A stretch of DNA of 64,000 nucleotides from Aphanomyces cochlioides (GCA_019828595.1 JAHQRK010000005.1:1116001-1180000); one strand, 5' to 3'; positions 31,956 through 43,922 are shown, counted from the first letter of the stretch. The notes: generated by a model from the sequence alone, not told the origin. Program-made: numbers and translations.

Positions 31956-32963
31956 CTTAGTATTCGTCATAAATAGTAGTCATGTACTGGGTCTCAAGCC
32001 ATGATGAAGTAATCCAACATCTCATGCTCTTCCACAGTGAATTCGAGATCGCAATTGCACGATGCAGCCAACAAGTCATCGATATTCGTCATGTCAACTT
32101 CAGTAACGTTGCCCAAAATGCAGGCAAACATGTCTTGATCTTCGACGTCGCTCGTAGTGGTCGACTGGACGCTGGGAAGACCCCCGTGATGATAACAAAA
32201 TCCCTTGGATCGAGCAATCTTGGAACACTCTGTGATCTTACACTTTTGACCGCCACCATGACGCACACACAAACGGCGTGCGTGAGCCACTTTGGTGCAT
32301 CCGTCGACTTGGCAGATATTCTTTGTGGTGTTACTTCCATGTTTGCAGCAAAAGCCTTGACTGCGGACATTGGAGTCGCAGCCTGGATACTGACACTTTG
32401 GTTTGGCTCCATGTTTGATGCATACATTGCGTGCATATGTTTGGTTTGTGCAGTCTTCGACCATGCACTTGGTTCGGTTCTTGTGACCTTTGCACTTCCC
32501 TGTCGGGAGAGCAGGATTGATACATCCGTTGAAAAGGCAAGTGGATGTGGTGTTCATAGTGCGTTGTAAATGTGAAATTGGACTTTGGATGTCGATTTGA
32601 GGTAATGCTAGGAATTCATGAAACTCTCGTCGCCGTCATGACAAGTGCCATGACAAATGGAGCGTCGACTGGGACTCAACACTCTACAACCAGAATCGAG
32701 CAATGTGATTGGATGAGTTGGCGTTATGCTCGTTGTGCAAAACGAGACCACTGGAAATGGGTGAATTGGATTGGCCATCGTCGAGAGTTGAATAAATGAG
32801 ACTCATTTTGATTGGATGAATGAAGGTTAATGCGTTGGTATTCATTCTTTCTGGATCGATGGCTCAGCATGGCTGACCAGCATGGCTGAAGGAATTGTAT
32901 ATCATTGCGAGAACTTACTTGTTTTTGAGTCTATATCGTCATGTAACTTGGCAGTTGCAACTT
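31956..32963. repeat. Left arm of inverted duplication (about 1.0 kb)
   Basis: Reverse complement of 33773-34780. The arms are nearly identical across the zinc-finger gene and its upstream region, with small differences near the outer and inner ends. Confidence 0.9.
31994..32557 (-). CDS. WRKY19-like five-finger protein, intact
   Basis: An undamaged 187-residue protein. Five fingers of form C-x4-C-x9-C-x2-H occupy residues about 7-160 ('CLFNGCINPALPTGKCKGHK', 'CMVEDCTNQTYARNVCIKHG' and three more). Then comes the acidic tail 'DVEDQDMFACILGNVTEVDM' with NCDLEF and EEHEMLDYF. The tail looks like a conserved interaction or activation segment. Annotated relatives are called WRKY19-like zinc-finger proteins, although there is no WRKY domain. 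Nuclear DNA or protein binding is plausible but unproven. An inverted copy with a stop codon lies at 34178-34741. Confidence 0.82.
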   Translation of the reverse strand: MNTTSTCLFNGCINPALPTGKCKGHKNRTKCMVEDCTNQTYARNVCIKHGAKPKCQYPGCDSNVRSQGFCCKHGSNTTKNICQVDGCTKVAHARRLCVRHGGGQKCKITECSKIARSKGFCYHHGGLPSVQSTTTSDVEDQDMFACILGNVTEVDMTNIDDLLAASCNCDLEFTVEEHEMLDYFIMA

Positions 32964-33772
32964 CCGCTTGCTACATATTCGTTGTTAAGAATCCTCAGGT
33001 GAATATAAGTCTGATTTTTCACATGGAAGGGTTTGATTGGCGAATTCCATGAATAGAAATTTTAAAAGTTCTGATATTATTAATGTGGCGTCGTTGTTTT
33101 GACAACTAACCTACTTTGACTTTGGATTACATGTTGAGTGTTTTTGCCGACTTGCACGCGATATTCTGTATGGTGCTCGACTTGCAGACTGTTTGGCAAA
33201 GCTTTGATATTGACAATAGCTCTCGAGCATGCATGATGAGCTTAGTGTTTCTTATAGTTTCCAACTGAGGTTCTCCTTTCGACATTTCTCTTATATGTGA
33301 TGCTATCTCCTTTGTGACGTGATCTACTAGTATCGGACAGTGAAATTTTGGTTGACTTGAGCATTGATGATTTCACGCACAACTCATCCAAGGAGCGTTG
33401 TGCATGAGTTGTTGAGTTATTCTCATTGGCTTGGGTCGCGAAATGATCGTTACCAACGGGATAACAAATATTTAATTCAAGTAGTCAATGAGTATCTCGG
33501 TCATTCAGGCAAATTCATACCATCAGCATTAAGTTGAAGAATAGTCTCCCCTCAAAAATTCACAACCGAACCAATACTTTTGCTCGATTCCTTTCAGCTT
33601 GTGAATTAAACGATGAGATACATCACGTGGCAAAAAATTGATCCTCTGACTGTCACAGTGTAATGGTAGTGACGTATCATTCTCATAAAATTCATGGTCT
33701 CAAATCGTGTAGTTACAAAACTCCACCTTCAAAGTCGTAACAAAAATGACATCGAGTAATACCAACGCATTA
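32964..33772. other. Spacer of the inverted duplication
   Basis: About 809 bp of unique sequence between the arms, with no gene, TIR or transposase recognised. The phrase AATACCAACGCATTAA occurs in the spacer near its right end and again inside the right arm. Confidence 0.5.
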
Positions 33773-34780
33773 AGTTGCAATTGCCAAGTTACATGACGAT
33801 ATAGACTCAAAAACAAGTAAGTTCTCGCAATGATATACAATTCCTTCAGCCATGCTGGTCAGCCATGCTGAGCCATCGATCCAGAAAGAATGAATACCAA
33901 CGCATTAACCTTCATTCATCCAATCAAAATGAGTCTCATTTATTCAACTCTCGACGATGGCCAATCCAATTCACCCATTTCCAGTGGTCTCGTTTTGCAC
34001 AACGAGCATAACGCCAACTCATCCAATCACATTGCTCGATTCTGGTTGTAGAGTGTTGAGTCCCAGTCGACGCTCCATTTGTCATGGCACTTGTCATGAC
34101 GGCGACGAGAGTTTCATGAATTCCTAGCATTACCTCAAATCGACATCCAAAGTCCAATTTCACATTTACAACGCACTATGAACACCACATCCACTTGCCT
34201 TTTCAACGGATGTATCAATCCTGCTCTCCCGACAGGGAAGTGCAAAGGTCACAAGAACCGAACCAAGTGCATGGTCGAAGACTGCACAAACCAAACATAT
34301 GCACGCAATGTATGCATCAAACATGGAGCCAAACCAAAGTGTCAGTATCCAGGCTGCGACTCCAATGTCCGCAGTCAAGGCTTTTGCTGCAAACATGGAA
34401 GTAACACCACATAGAATATCTGCCAAGTCGACGGATGCACCAAAGTGGCTCACGCACGCCGTTTGTGTGTGCGTCATGGTGGCGGTCAAAAGTGTAAGAT
34501 CACAGAGTGTTCCAAGATTGCTCGATCCAAGGGATTTTGTTATCATCACGGGGGTCTTCCCAGCGTCCAGTCGACCACTACGAGCGACGTCGAAGATCAA
34601 GACATGTTTGCCTGCATTTTGGGCAACGTTACTGAAGTTGACATGACGAATATCGATGACTTGTTGGCTGCATCGTGCAATTGCGATCTCGAATTCACTG
34701 TGGAAGAGCATGAGATGTTGGATTACTTCATCATGGCTTGAGACCCAGTACAAGACTACTATTTATGAAGAATAACTAAG
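33773..34780. repeat. Right arm of inverted duplication
   Basis: Mirror copy of 31956-32963. Confidence 0.9.
34178..34741 (+). pseudogene. Inverted copy of the five-finger protein with a nonsense change
   Basis: Identical in protein sequence to the gene at 31994-32557 except for one A-to-T change that turns the Lys codon after 'SNTT' into TAG at about 34412-34414, between fingers three and four. The downstream frame remains open through fingers four and five and the acidic tail. The single difference implies a very recent duplication or a fold-back assembly artefact. Confidence 0.8.
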
Positions 34781-35315
34781 AACTTCTTTCAACTCTCATC
34801 ACAGAGGATCCTTATTCTATTGGTCATGTTAACTGAACCCCCTCATTCTATGAACAAGGTGACTAGAGGGGATGGTACTGTGTAGAAGACAGTATCCGGC
34901 ATCAAACCCAACTCGGTGGCCCCAACTTTGGACCACAGCACTTGCCCTTCCTTATAAAATTCTTCTCGAACTCGATTTTGATGCTACAAAACTTGTACAA
35001 CGACCTTCAAACGCACGAAACTAGTTGCTGTGTTGTTCAATGTCGAGTATTGCATCGTAGTCGTTTGAGAAGGTGGAAACATCATTTGCTTTAGAAATCT
35101 TACAAATATGCCCGAGGTCTTTGTCTTTGTTAAATACAGGGACGTTTATAAGCATGCACAAGCTGACGGACATCGCAATTGACCGATGAGAAATGTCTTT
35201 TGCGTTTGTTAAGACGTCCTTTGATTGTTCGTTCGAGCACATCCTGATGTCGCTGGGTTGAGAGATTTCCTGGCTGCCCGTGTGAATTGATTTTACTCCC
35301 GAGACCATTCCTCTT
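34781..35315. other. Intergenic, no gene recognised
   Basis: Nothing supported; overlapping minus-strand frames are antisense to the zinc-finger gene on the right. Confidence 0.4.
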
Positions 35316-35816
35316 GTGTCTCACAGATCCGTAAAGCCGATTCTGACAAATGCCTCCATTACCAGGTTTCCACGACACCTTCAAACAACTTTGACCTGTC
35401 TGTTCAACGGCTGTGGCAGTCCAGCTGCTGTTGGAGGTAAATGCGAATTCCACAGGAATCACACCAAATGCGCCATCGAAGGATGTCAAAACCAAACGTA
35501 TGCTCGAAGCGTCTGCATCAAACATGGAGGACGGTAGAAATGTCAATTTGAAGGATGTCAATCGAATGTTCGAAGCCACGGCTATTGCAGCAAGCACAAA
35601 GCAGACACGACGAAAAAGATTTGCCAAGTTGAGGGGTGCACCAAAGTGGCCCATGCACGACACCGCTGTGTGCGTCATGGAGGTGGTCTCAAATGCAAAG
35701 TGGAAAATTGTTCCAAATACGCCCGAACATGGGGGCTCTGCTACCATCACGGCAAAGTCCGACGCAGGTCAGAGTTGGATCTTCCAGCAATTGTGATTGA
35801 AAACTCTCTGGAATAA
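35316..35816 (+). pseudogene. WRKY19-like zinc-finger protein with one in-frame stop
   Basis: One frame from 35316 to a stop at 35814-35816 holds five fingers, interrupted only by TAG at about 35535-35537 after 'CIKHGGR'. Paralogues have 'GGRQKC', so a CAG-to-TAG change is likely. The protein would end after finger five with a short tail ('LDLPAIVIENSLE') instead of the long acidic tail. This short-tail type is shared with the gene split by element B. Confidence 0.75.
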
Positions 35817-36251
35817 TACATTCGTTTACAGTGACCCACCGAATGTCAATGAGCTAATTCAGGGCGTCCATCGCATTTCCTTGTCGTCTGTGCTAAAGCG
35901 CAGCAGAGTTTGTTTACCAAAGCATTGCGTCAACTAGAGACTACAGTTATGACACTTATAGAAAGGCTTTGACAATGCTTTATGCACACTTTACTGTTCA
36001 AGTGGAGTCGACTATAAGTCGTGCGATGTGCGTTGTGGATTCAACGCACAGTTGATGTCGCTACGATGCGCAGAAATGTTTTCAACGGTTTCCTTCGATT
36101 GTGTGCGTGGATTTTAATGCGAAGGAGTCTTCTAGTCCACACTTCACCGTCACGATTGTCATTCTTTTCTTCGAGTCTACGACAAAAAGAAGACCATGTA
36201 AAACTTTACCAACGATGACTCGTCCACCATGAAGGGATCGCAGAGCCCAAA
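35817..36251. other. Intergenic, no gene recognised
   Basis: No motif-bearing frame seen; ends at the Copia insertion. Confidence 0.4.
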
Positions 36252-36381
36252 CCTAACACAATGCGGCACAAAGAGAGGAAAAACAAAAGTGAATTAGGGC
36301 AAACTGACTAGACCAGATTTCTCGAAATTTCTACTTACACCATGCGCTCTTCGCTTGCACCCATTGTACCGTACTTTAACA
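36252..36381 (-). repeat. Copia 3' LTR
   Basis: 130 bp reading TGTTAAAGTACGG on the minus strand; differs from the other LTR at about five positions. Confidence 0.88.
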
Positions 36382-39300
36382 CTTCCCCTCAAGCAAGAGC
36401 TTCTTGAATGCTTGAAACTTGCTGCCACTCAGAGGCTTTGTCAGCCCATCAGCCACCTGGTCACTAGACTTGATATAGTCGATTTTTACCAGCTTCTTGG
36501 AACAGTAGTGCCGTACACGATGTAAACGCACGTTGAAGTGCTTCGTACCGTCATGATGGACTGGATTTCGCGTCAACTGGATTGCACCCATATTATCTTC
36601 AAAGATCGTGACAGTTTTCGTGGGACAACCAAGTTGGCCAAGCAGCTGCTGCAGGTACAAGGATTCAGATACCCCAGCATTCAAGGCAATATACTCCGCT
36701 TCAACGGAGGAAGCCGCGACCAAGCTCTGCTTAATACTACGCCACGACAACGGATAGTTTCCAAGCAAAAATACATAGTCGGTTTGACTCTTTCTATCTT
36801 TCACGTCAGAGGCCCAATCAGCATCACAATAGCCAACAAGCTTGAGTCCACCTGTGCCACCCAATACCAATGTCTGATTTCGTGTCTTCTTCAAATAACG
36901 TAGCACATCGATTCCAGCATCATAAAGACGAGGTGTAGGTGCTGCCAAATACCGAGAGAGAAACGAAACTGCAAAGCTGATGTCTGGTCTTGTCCATTGC
37001 TGCAAATAGAGAAGCGCGCCAACCAGCTCTCTAAACGGCAATTTACATTCATCATCGTATTGCTCTTCAACCACCGGACGGTTTTTCATTGGCTCTAGCA
37101 ATCCATGACTTTCAACCCCGAAACGTAGCAAAAGCTGATCAATGAAAGCAGTTTGGGATAAATGAATTGTTCTAGCTTCACGGTCACGGACAACATTCAC
37201 TCCAAGGCAGTACTCCAAATCACCAAGCTGCTTAATAGCAAATTTAGAGGCCAGAAAGGTCTCAAATTCCTTGACAATGACCATGTTTCGCGCAGCTAGA
37301 ATCACATCGTCAACGTAAACCACCACATAGGCCTTAGACTTGTCCAACTTGTAAACACATGGGTCAGATGGAATAGGTGAGAAGCCATAACTACGTAGCG
37401 TTTGGTCCAACAAAGTGTTCCAACAACGAGGAGACTGACGGAGCCCATACAAGCTTGTCTTGAGTTTGAGAATATTCGAGCCATTTAGACAACCTTGGGT
37501 CTTTCTGATGTAGATATCCATGTCGATATCTGCATTCAGGAATGCACTGTCCACATCATACTGCTTGATTTCAAAATCCTTCGAGGCGGCGATTGCTAGT
37601 ACGGCACGTATTGCAACAATTCGAGTCACTGGTGAAAAAGTATTGCCAAAGTCAATGCCAGGAATTTGCATATAGCCATGGATGACTAGTCTAGCCTTGT
37701 ATTTGACAACGTTGCCGTCCTTGTCGGTCTTCTTCCTAAAAACCCAGGTGGTGTAAATGTTCACTTCGGTATGTCCTTCGTGTCAATCCATGTACCATGC
37801 TGTTGCAAAGAGTTTAGCTCTGCCTCAATGGCCTTTTTCCATTCTGACGCCTCGGAACTAGCTAGAGCTTCATTGTAGGACCGAGGAGCAGGGCCAACTT
37901 GTAGACACATTTCAACCACGGCGAGACTATAATCTTGCATGTATCGTTGCGGAAGGAGAACGCGACGTTTGCTGCGGCGCAGGACTTGATGTTCAGTGCT
38001 ACTATCGTCGTCTAAACCGTCACTATTGCGTTTGTTGCCTCGTCGCTCGGGAACCGGGTGGTTGGAGTCCAAGGAATTGACTTGGGACACTGGATTTACA
38101 TCGGAACAGGTTGAACCTTGGTCACCATCATTGGAATTGCTATCTTGGACTGAGGTTTCATCAAGCACAATAGCATCTGCATTGAGTGGAGCATCAGGAC
38201 AACTTGATGAGCCTTGGGGAGGTAGAGAGGACTCGCCGGGGGGTCGTTGAGAGGTCTTGGTCTGGCATTAGGACCGACGTCGTCACAAAAATCAGGTTCG
38301 GAGTCGTTGTTTGGAGAACCAGAGTCGTCGAAACCAGGCTCAGGGACGCTGTTTTGAGAACCAGGATGCTTCCCCTCGTGTGAAGCCACGGTGAACGGCT
38401 CACCGGCATCACGCGTATGAGAACCAGCTGACACGTCGGGCAGAGAACTTGAGGTTGAATCATAGGATGGAGCTTGGACAACAGACGGTATAAAGAGGTC
38501 ATCCAACTCGGAAGCATCCACAGCAGCGGATCGAGATTCAGTTGAGTCAGCAATAAAAACACAATGCCTGCAGTATGTGATGCGACGAGTTGACAACTCA
38601 AGGACCTTGTAGCCAAGCGAATCAAACCCAAGCAGTAAAGATTTCGAACCACGATCATCGAGCTTGCGGCCGTCAGTATTGAAAGCATAACAAAGCTGAC
38701 CGAAGCGACGAATGAAAGCCATGTTGGGTTTGCGTCCTGTAAACGCTTCAATTGGGGTTTTACCGTTCAGACGAGATGAGGGCAGACGATTTTTGAGATA
38801 GGCTGCGCAAACCAAAGCATCAGACCAAAAATAGGGGCTCAATGTGGCGTCCTTAAGCATGGCGCGCACCATGCCACCAAGGATACCGCCAGTCCGCTCC
38901 GCCACGCCGTTCAATTGGGGGGTTTCACGAGGAGTGACGTGTAACTCAACGCCTTTATCGTCCAGAAAAGCTCGAAATTGACCGGCAAATTTACCACCAC
39001 CATCACATTTAACATGTTTGATGCTTGTATTTTGCTGCGTCTTGTAGTAATTGAAGAAACGAGTAAAGGCAGCCAGAGCGTCGCTCTTTTTTTTTCAGTG
39101 GCATGACAAAACTGAGGCGATGCGTGTGGGTAACGAGATTTAGAGCGCACGTGTGGCCTTCTCGTGACGGCACACCGAAGAACACCAAATCGACGCTAAC
39201 TGTGTCTGGAAGGTCATCTTGTTCTTTCACCTTGTTGAATGGTTGACGCTTGAGGATAGTGGACATGCAGACGTCGCAAGACGAGAGCGACTGACCGGAC

Positions 39301-40696
39301 AAGTTTGGCATTGCAAAACCCGAGTCGGACAATTGGTGGAGCTTGGCTGCAGAGACATGGCCAAGACGACGGTGCCAAACATCAATTTCATTGACAGACA
39401 ACACTCGATCAGGGGGACCAGCTCACCGTCAAGCTCATAGAGCTTGCCTTTTCGCGTGAAACGCAGCACTTCCAGAGAGCCCTTGCTGACCACCATGGAA
39501 TTGTCGCCGCACGTTCCAAAGTCAAAACCACGTTGATTAAACACAACCAGGGACAAAAGCGAGACTGCTGATTGGGGGAAGTAGTAGACATCTTGTATAG
39601 TGCGGAGACCGTGAGTAGTTTTCACAAGTAACTTTCCCTTCACCAACGCTGTAGCACTTTTATCTTTCGAACCGAACCCTTGAACCACCTTTGGGACATC
39701 AAGTTTTTCGACGTCACGAAGCAAATGACGATGCTGAGGACCACAAACATGAACTGTTGACCCACTATCGCCAAACCATGAATGATTTACTGTTGAGCCA
39801 CGAATTGCTAGTGTGATATGAGTAGCATCGGGCTCCTTGTCATTTTCATTCTTGTCACGATGCTTTACCTTGCCACCGCGTCGCTTTTTCTTGTCCTTGG
39901 GGCGAGGATTTCCATCTTCATCGTACGCAGTTGTTGACGGGCAACCCGAGGCAACATGACCGTAGCCTTTACATTTGTAGCAACGAACTTGACTCACAGC
40001 AAGCACAGGGTCTTCCACGGGGACGCCGTAGCCAGCGTTTTTGCCCCGTTTCAAAGCATGAAGTACCGCTAGACGGCGCTCTTCGTCTTCAATCCTTCGT
40101 TTCAAGTTTTCAATATCGCCAGCATCAAATTTGTCGTTGATTTCATTGAACAGAGACATAGATGTGAACTTGGCTTCCAAGTTTAGGACGAGATACCACG
40201 CTTCATCTTCATACGAGATATTGCAGCCGTACTGACGGGCTGTTTCGATCAAACGACTCACATTGGACAGATGATGGACCACGGATCTATCGGATTTCAT
40301 TTGGCACAGGTAAATATTGCGCATTGCAAGAGGTCGAGCATATCCAGACGCTTTTCCCTAACGAGACGTAAAGAGATCCCACAGCTCTTTAGCTGAAGAG
40401 ACGTAATCACTGATGCTGTCGCGAATCATAGGAGCTAAACGAGAGCGAATCTTACTAACGCACTTCATGTCATCCCTTCGCCATTTCTGCCATTCCGGAC
40501 TAGACTTGTTTACTGCCATTTTCACACCTCCAGCTGCATCGGCCGGGCGAGGTTCGACGGGTTCCTGCACCGATCCATCAATATGACCTTCAAGCCCCTT
40601 GCCAGCGAGGTAAATGGACGTCTCCTTCTTCCAGGGCAGGTAGTTTTGCGACCCCACGAGGATGACTGGTTGACTTTTGCTGCCGTTGTGGCTCAT
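36376..40696 (-). pseudogene. Copia gag-pol polyprotein, broken
   Basis: Starts MSHNGSKSQPVILVGSQNY at 40696. In-frame TAG at about 40358. Then come a CCHC knuckle 'CYKCKGYGHVASGC', the protease 'WFGDSGSTVHVCG' and a slip near 39410. The GAG-pre-integrase 'DVWHRRLGHVSAAKLHQL' follows, then a slip near 39090 in a run of T, the integrase core ('NGVAERTGGILGGMVRAML') and a slip near 38170-38100. The RT/RNase H frame 37764-36376 is intact, with 'YVVVYVDDVILAA' (YVDD active site), 'RPDISFAVSFLSRY' and 'EDNMGAIQL'. At least four lesions abolish the polyprotein despite about 96 percent LTR identity. Confidence 0.9.
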
Positions 40697-40698
40697 AA

Positions 40699-40828
40699 CC
40701 TAACACAATGCGGCACAAAGAGAGGAAAAACAAAAGTGAATAAGGGCATACTGACTAGACCAGATTTCTCGAAATTTCTACTTTCACGATACGCTCTTCG
40801 CTTGCACCCATTGTACCGTACTTTAACA
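40699..40828 (-). repeat. Copia 5' LTR
   Basis: 130-bp direct repeat of 36252-36381 with about five mismatches. Confidence 0.88.
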
Positions 40829-41278
40829 AAACATACTGTAGTTCATTGTTAAGCACTCTGCGATCCCAGGATTAGCTCTAGTTTCTGGTATTGTGCAATG
40901 AAACATGCATGAACGGGTCGACATGACTTCGATCCTGCTGTGTTTCTTTTGCACGGTTGGAAGGCTTTCGTCCGTGCTAACTTGCCGACACAACTGAGTT
41001 TTCTTCAATTGAGTCACAAGAGTCGCATAGTCGCCGCAAGCAGATAGTTTCGCAGTGAAAAAAAACCTTTGAGTGTGTCGTCGAATTCGAATGCTAAGTC
41101 CAATGCGGCAATATTCGGTCGTCGCAAGCTCGCTGCACCTTCATTTTGCACTCGAACGCCCGATAGATATTCATTCAGCACAGTGCGATCTAGTTCTGCA
41201 TGGATTCACGTCGCCTTGGGGTCGTAGCCACCTCCTCGTCGTTACTTGGTCATGTCCATTCTACAAAAAGAGCCCAAT
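40829..41278. other. Intergenic, promoter region of the next zinc-finger gene
   Basis: No gene recognised. Confidence 0.4.
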
Positions 41279-41836
41279 ATGACATTTACTTGCCCATTCA
41301 GTGGATGTTCCAACCCTGCGCTTCCCTCTGGCAAATGCGAAGTCCATAAGAATCGTGCCAAGTGCGAAGTGGAAGACTGCCTGAGCCAAGCTTATGCCCG
41401 CAATGCATGCGTTAAGCATGGGGGAAGACAGAAATGTCAACTTGAAGGCTGTACCTCGAATGTTTGTAGCCAAGGTTTTTGCTGTAAGCATGGGCCTGGG
41501 AACAACAAGAACATTTGCCAAGTGGAAGGCTGTATGAAGGCAGCCCATGCTCGTCAACGCTGTGTGCGTCATGGAGGGGGGAAGAAATGCACCGTCGATG
41601 AATGCACCAAGTTTGCCCGTTCTTTCGGTGTATGGTATCATCATGGTGGAGTTCGTCAGTCCAAGACGTCTGAAGATCCAAATCGCGATGACGACGATAT
41701 CCTTGCCTACATCTTGGACGACCTCGCCAAGATGGATGTCACAAACGTGGATGCATTGCTAGCAGAGACGTGCAATTGCGACTTTGACTTCACCGAGGAA
41801 GAACATCAAATGCTCAACTACTTTATCACGAGCTAG
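41279..41836 (+). CDS. WRKY19-like five-finger protein, intact
   Basis: A 185-residue protein starting MTFTCPFSGC at 41279; an upstream in-frame ATG at 41246 would add 11 residues not seen in paralogues. It has five C-x4-C-x9-C-x2-H fingers, but in finger five the third Cys is Trp ('SFGVWYHHGG' for GxCYHH), so that finger may not bind zinc. The acidic tail is complete ('DDDDILAYILDDLAKMDV', NCDFDF, EEHQMLNYF). It is convergent with a close paralogue at 42184-42744. Function unknown, probably nuclear. Confidence 0.82.
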   Translation: MTFTCPFSGCSNPALPSGKCEVHKNRAKCEVEDCLSQAYARNACVKHGGRQKCQLEGCTSNVCSQGFCCKHGPGNNKNICQVEGCMKAAHARQRCVRHGGGKKCTVDECTKFARSFGVWYHHGGVRQSKTSEDPNRDDDDILAYILDDLAKMDVTNVDALLAETCNCDFDFTEEEHQMLNYFITS

Positions 41837-42183
41837 AATCGAGGCAGAACTTCGCTCGAATATAAATTTATTTCCAATCGACACTAGAGTTATAGTATCA
41901 GACTCAATCATGTTGAGCCAGATGAGACGGTTGGTATCTCGCAGCTCTCTGGCAATGTGTGGAGGGTACCAAACGGCATCGAGCACATGAATACTATGCA
42001 AACAGCGTCGAAATGCACGCTTCCAGCCACAATGAGCCACGTGGTCTCGTTTCTTGCTACACCAGGAGGCAGAATATCATGCTGCACTTCATCAACCTCG
42101 AGAACCTCAGCCAGTGTCTGCAGATTTATCCATGCTATGCCACTCGGTCATGTAAGATGTCATACTCTAAACTTATAAGTGCG

Positions 42184-42744
42184 TTAAGGTGCATCTGAGA
42201 CGAAATATCCGAGTATTTCATGCTTTTCTTCAGTAAAGTCACAATTGCACGTCTCGGCCAGGAGCGCACCCACACTCGACAGCTCCATCTTTGCAATGTC
42301 ATCCATGATATACGCTAGAATGTCGTCATCATCTTCACTCGAAACATCGTTGGCCGTCGTTTCGCGAAGGACACCACCATGGTGGTAACAAAGACCACCA
42401 GTGCGTGCGAATTTTGTACAGCCTTCGACCTTGCATTTCAGACCTCCTCCGTGACGGACACAGTGCCGACGAGCATGGGCTGCCTTCGTGCAACCTTGCA
42501 CTTGGCAAAGATTCTTGTTGTTCCCAGGCCCATGCTCACAACAAAAACCTTGGCTACGAACATTCGAGGTACAGCCTTCAAATTGACATTTCTGTCTTCC
42601 CCCATGCTTCACACACGCATTGCGGGCATAAGCTTGGTTCTGGCAGTCGTCAACTTCGCACTTGTTTCGATTTTTATGGGCTTCGCATTTGCCAGTGGGA
42701 AGCGCAGGGTTGGAGCATCCACTGAATAGACAAGTGAATGGCAT
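42184..42744 (-). CDS. WRKY19-like five-finger protein, intact
   Basis: Starts MPFTCLFSGCSNPALPTGKC at 42744; a further 17 in-frame codons upstream are possible. Five complete fingers are followed by an acidic tail ('DDDDILAYIMDDIAKMEL', then NCDFTEEKHEILGYF). Very similar to the gene at 41279-41836 and placed tail to tail with it, so probably a local inverted duplicate. All five fingers keep their Cys and His ligands, making this the best-preserved long-tail member here. Confidence 0.82.
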   Translation of the reverse strand: MPFTCLFSGCSNPALPTGKCEAHKNRNKCEVDDCQNQAYARNACVKHGGRQKCQFEGCTSNVRSQGFCCEHGPGNNKNLCQVQGCTKAAHARRHCVRHGGGLKCKVEGCTKFARTGGLCYHHGGVLRETTANDVSSEDDDDILAYIMDDIAKMELSSVGALLAETCNCDFTEEKHEILGYFVSDAP

Positions 42745-43581
42745 CTTGCGAACTTTTTCTAAAATGGCCATCAAAGGCAAGGGGGTCGTCACCACTAGTC
42801 GATCCGAATCCCAGGAACATTTGAGTGATGTACGATTAAATACTTATCCGTTGGGGGATTGCACTCCGTCCGATGGGGACGAGACCTCCGCAGGTTTCTC
42901 TCATGTTAGCTGCATAAGACACTGTAGCGCGTGACTCTGTCAAGACACAAGTCATCACTGTTTAGATGTCATCGAGACGGTTCTTCTCGATCGTTCGTGC
43001 AAAATCTGTGACAATAGTGGAAAACAGAGTCCCTCTAGAAATTATTAGCAACTTACTTAACTCACACAAAACTATCGCTCTATGATGTCTTTATCGTTTA
43101 AATCTGGTGGTTGGCCATGGTGTTGTCCTCCTACAGCATGGCAGTGGAACACCGCGATCCGCCGTAGTTGAAACCAACAAAAGTGGATACATGTCGAGTG
43201 AAATCTCACTGTTCTGAACGACCTCGATCTTGTCGTAACCCGATGAAAAAAGAGAGACTGCCCAAGCTGCACTGCAGAGAGACTCGTTTTACACAGCACA
43301 GCATCTTTTCGTCCACCATGAAGCCTTCATTGTGCTGTTTTGAAGGGAATTACCTGGAGCACCGCAAGAAATCACACAAAATGTGTTTGACTGCCAAGCT
43401 TCAGGGATATTTTCCATTCCATTTGCCGCCATGAATATCTGAGGGAGCACACAACCTTCAGCTGGGTATCAAAGTATCGGTCCTATTGCAGGAAACTGCG
43501 ATAATCACCAAGAGACGTAAAAATACGAGCATGCATGAAACGCAGTACGCTTCATCATAAATTGAATTGAAAAAAGTGAAA
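42745..43581. other. Intergenic, no gene recognised
   Basis: Short unsupported frames only (for example 43168-43434). Confidence 0.4.
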
Positions 43582-43922
43582 TTACCCCACATAGCTTGCA
43601 ATGGGAACTACAGGACGAGGCGGGGATGACTGACTCAAAACGGTGCCGTGATGGTAGCAGAGTCCCCACGAACGGGCAAACTTGGAGCAGTTTTTAACTT
43701 TGCATTTAAGTCCTCCTCCGTGGCGCACACATCGATGGCGAGCATGGGCCACTCGGGTGCAGCCCTCGACTTGGCAATAGTTTTTCGTCGTTTCTGGTTT
43801 GTGTTTGCAACAGAACCCTTGGCTACGGACATTTGACGTGCATCCTTCGTACTGGCATTTTTGTCGGCCGCCATGTTTGATGCAAACGTTGCGAGCGTAG
43901 GTTTGATATTGACATCCATCGA
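43582..43922 (-). pseudogene. WRKY19-like zinc-finger gene, 3' part (split by element B)
   Basis: Reads through the rest of finger two ('CQYQTYARNVCIKHGGRQKC') and fingers three to five to 'PIASYVG' and a stop at 43582-43584, a short-tail type. At 43922 the gene meets element B. The frame continues exactly on the other side at 63217-63306 once one copy of CATCGA is removed, so the insertion is the only visible lesion in this part. The 120-residue frame on the same strand from 43997 is a shadow in another phase. Confidence 0.85.
43917..43922. repeat. Left TSD of element B (CATCGA)
   Basis: Repeated at 63217-63222 directly after the right TIR. Six bp is the standard polinton duplication. Confidence 0.92.

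Larger units (their letters stand above)
36252..40828 (-). mobile_element. Ty1/Copia LTR retrotransposon
   Basis: A 4.6-kb element with 130-bp LTRs, coded on the minus strand. A purine-rich tract (TTGAGGGGAAG) abuts the 3' LTR at 36382-36392. The sequence after the 5' LTR (GGTTATGAGCC) is the likely primer site and overlaps the gag start. Order gag, protease, integrase, RT, RNase H is diagnostic of Copia. A 4-bp AAAC on both sides may be the duplication, but exact LTR ends are uncertain by one or two bases. Confidence 0.92.

Noticed and set aside
32089..32569. Overlapping frames antisense and sense to the zinc-finger genes (also at 6178, 8725, 35130, 41261 and 42379)
   Set aside because: They are mirror frames caused by the codon pattern of the repeated fingers and recur at every copy.
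36225..40880. 12-bp inverted words GGGATCGCAGAG/CTCTGCGATCCC flanking the Copia
   Set aside because: They are not at the LTR ends and are not a direct duplication; probably chance or pre-existing.
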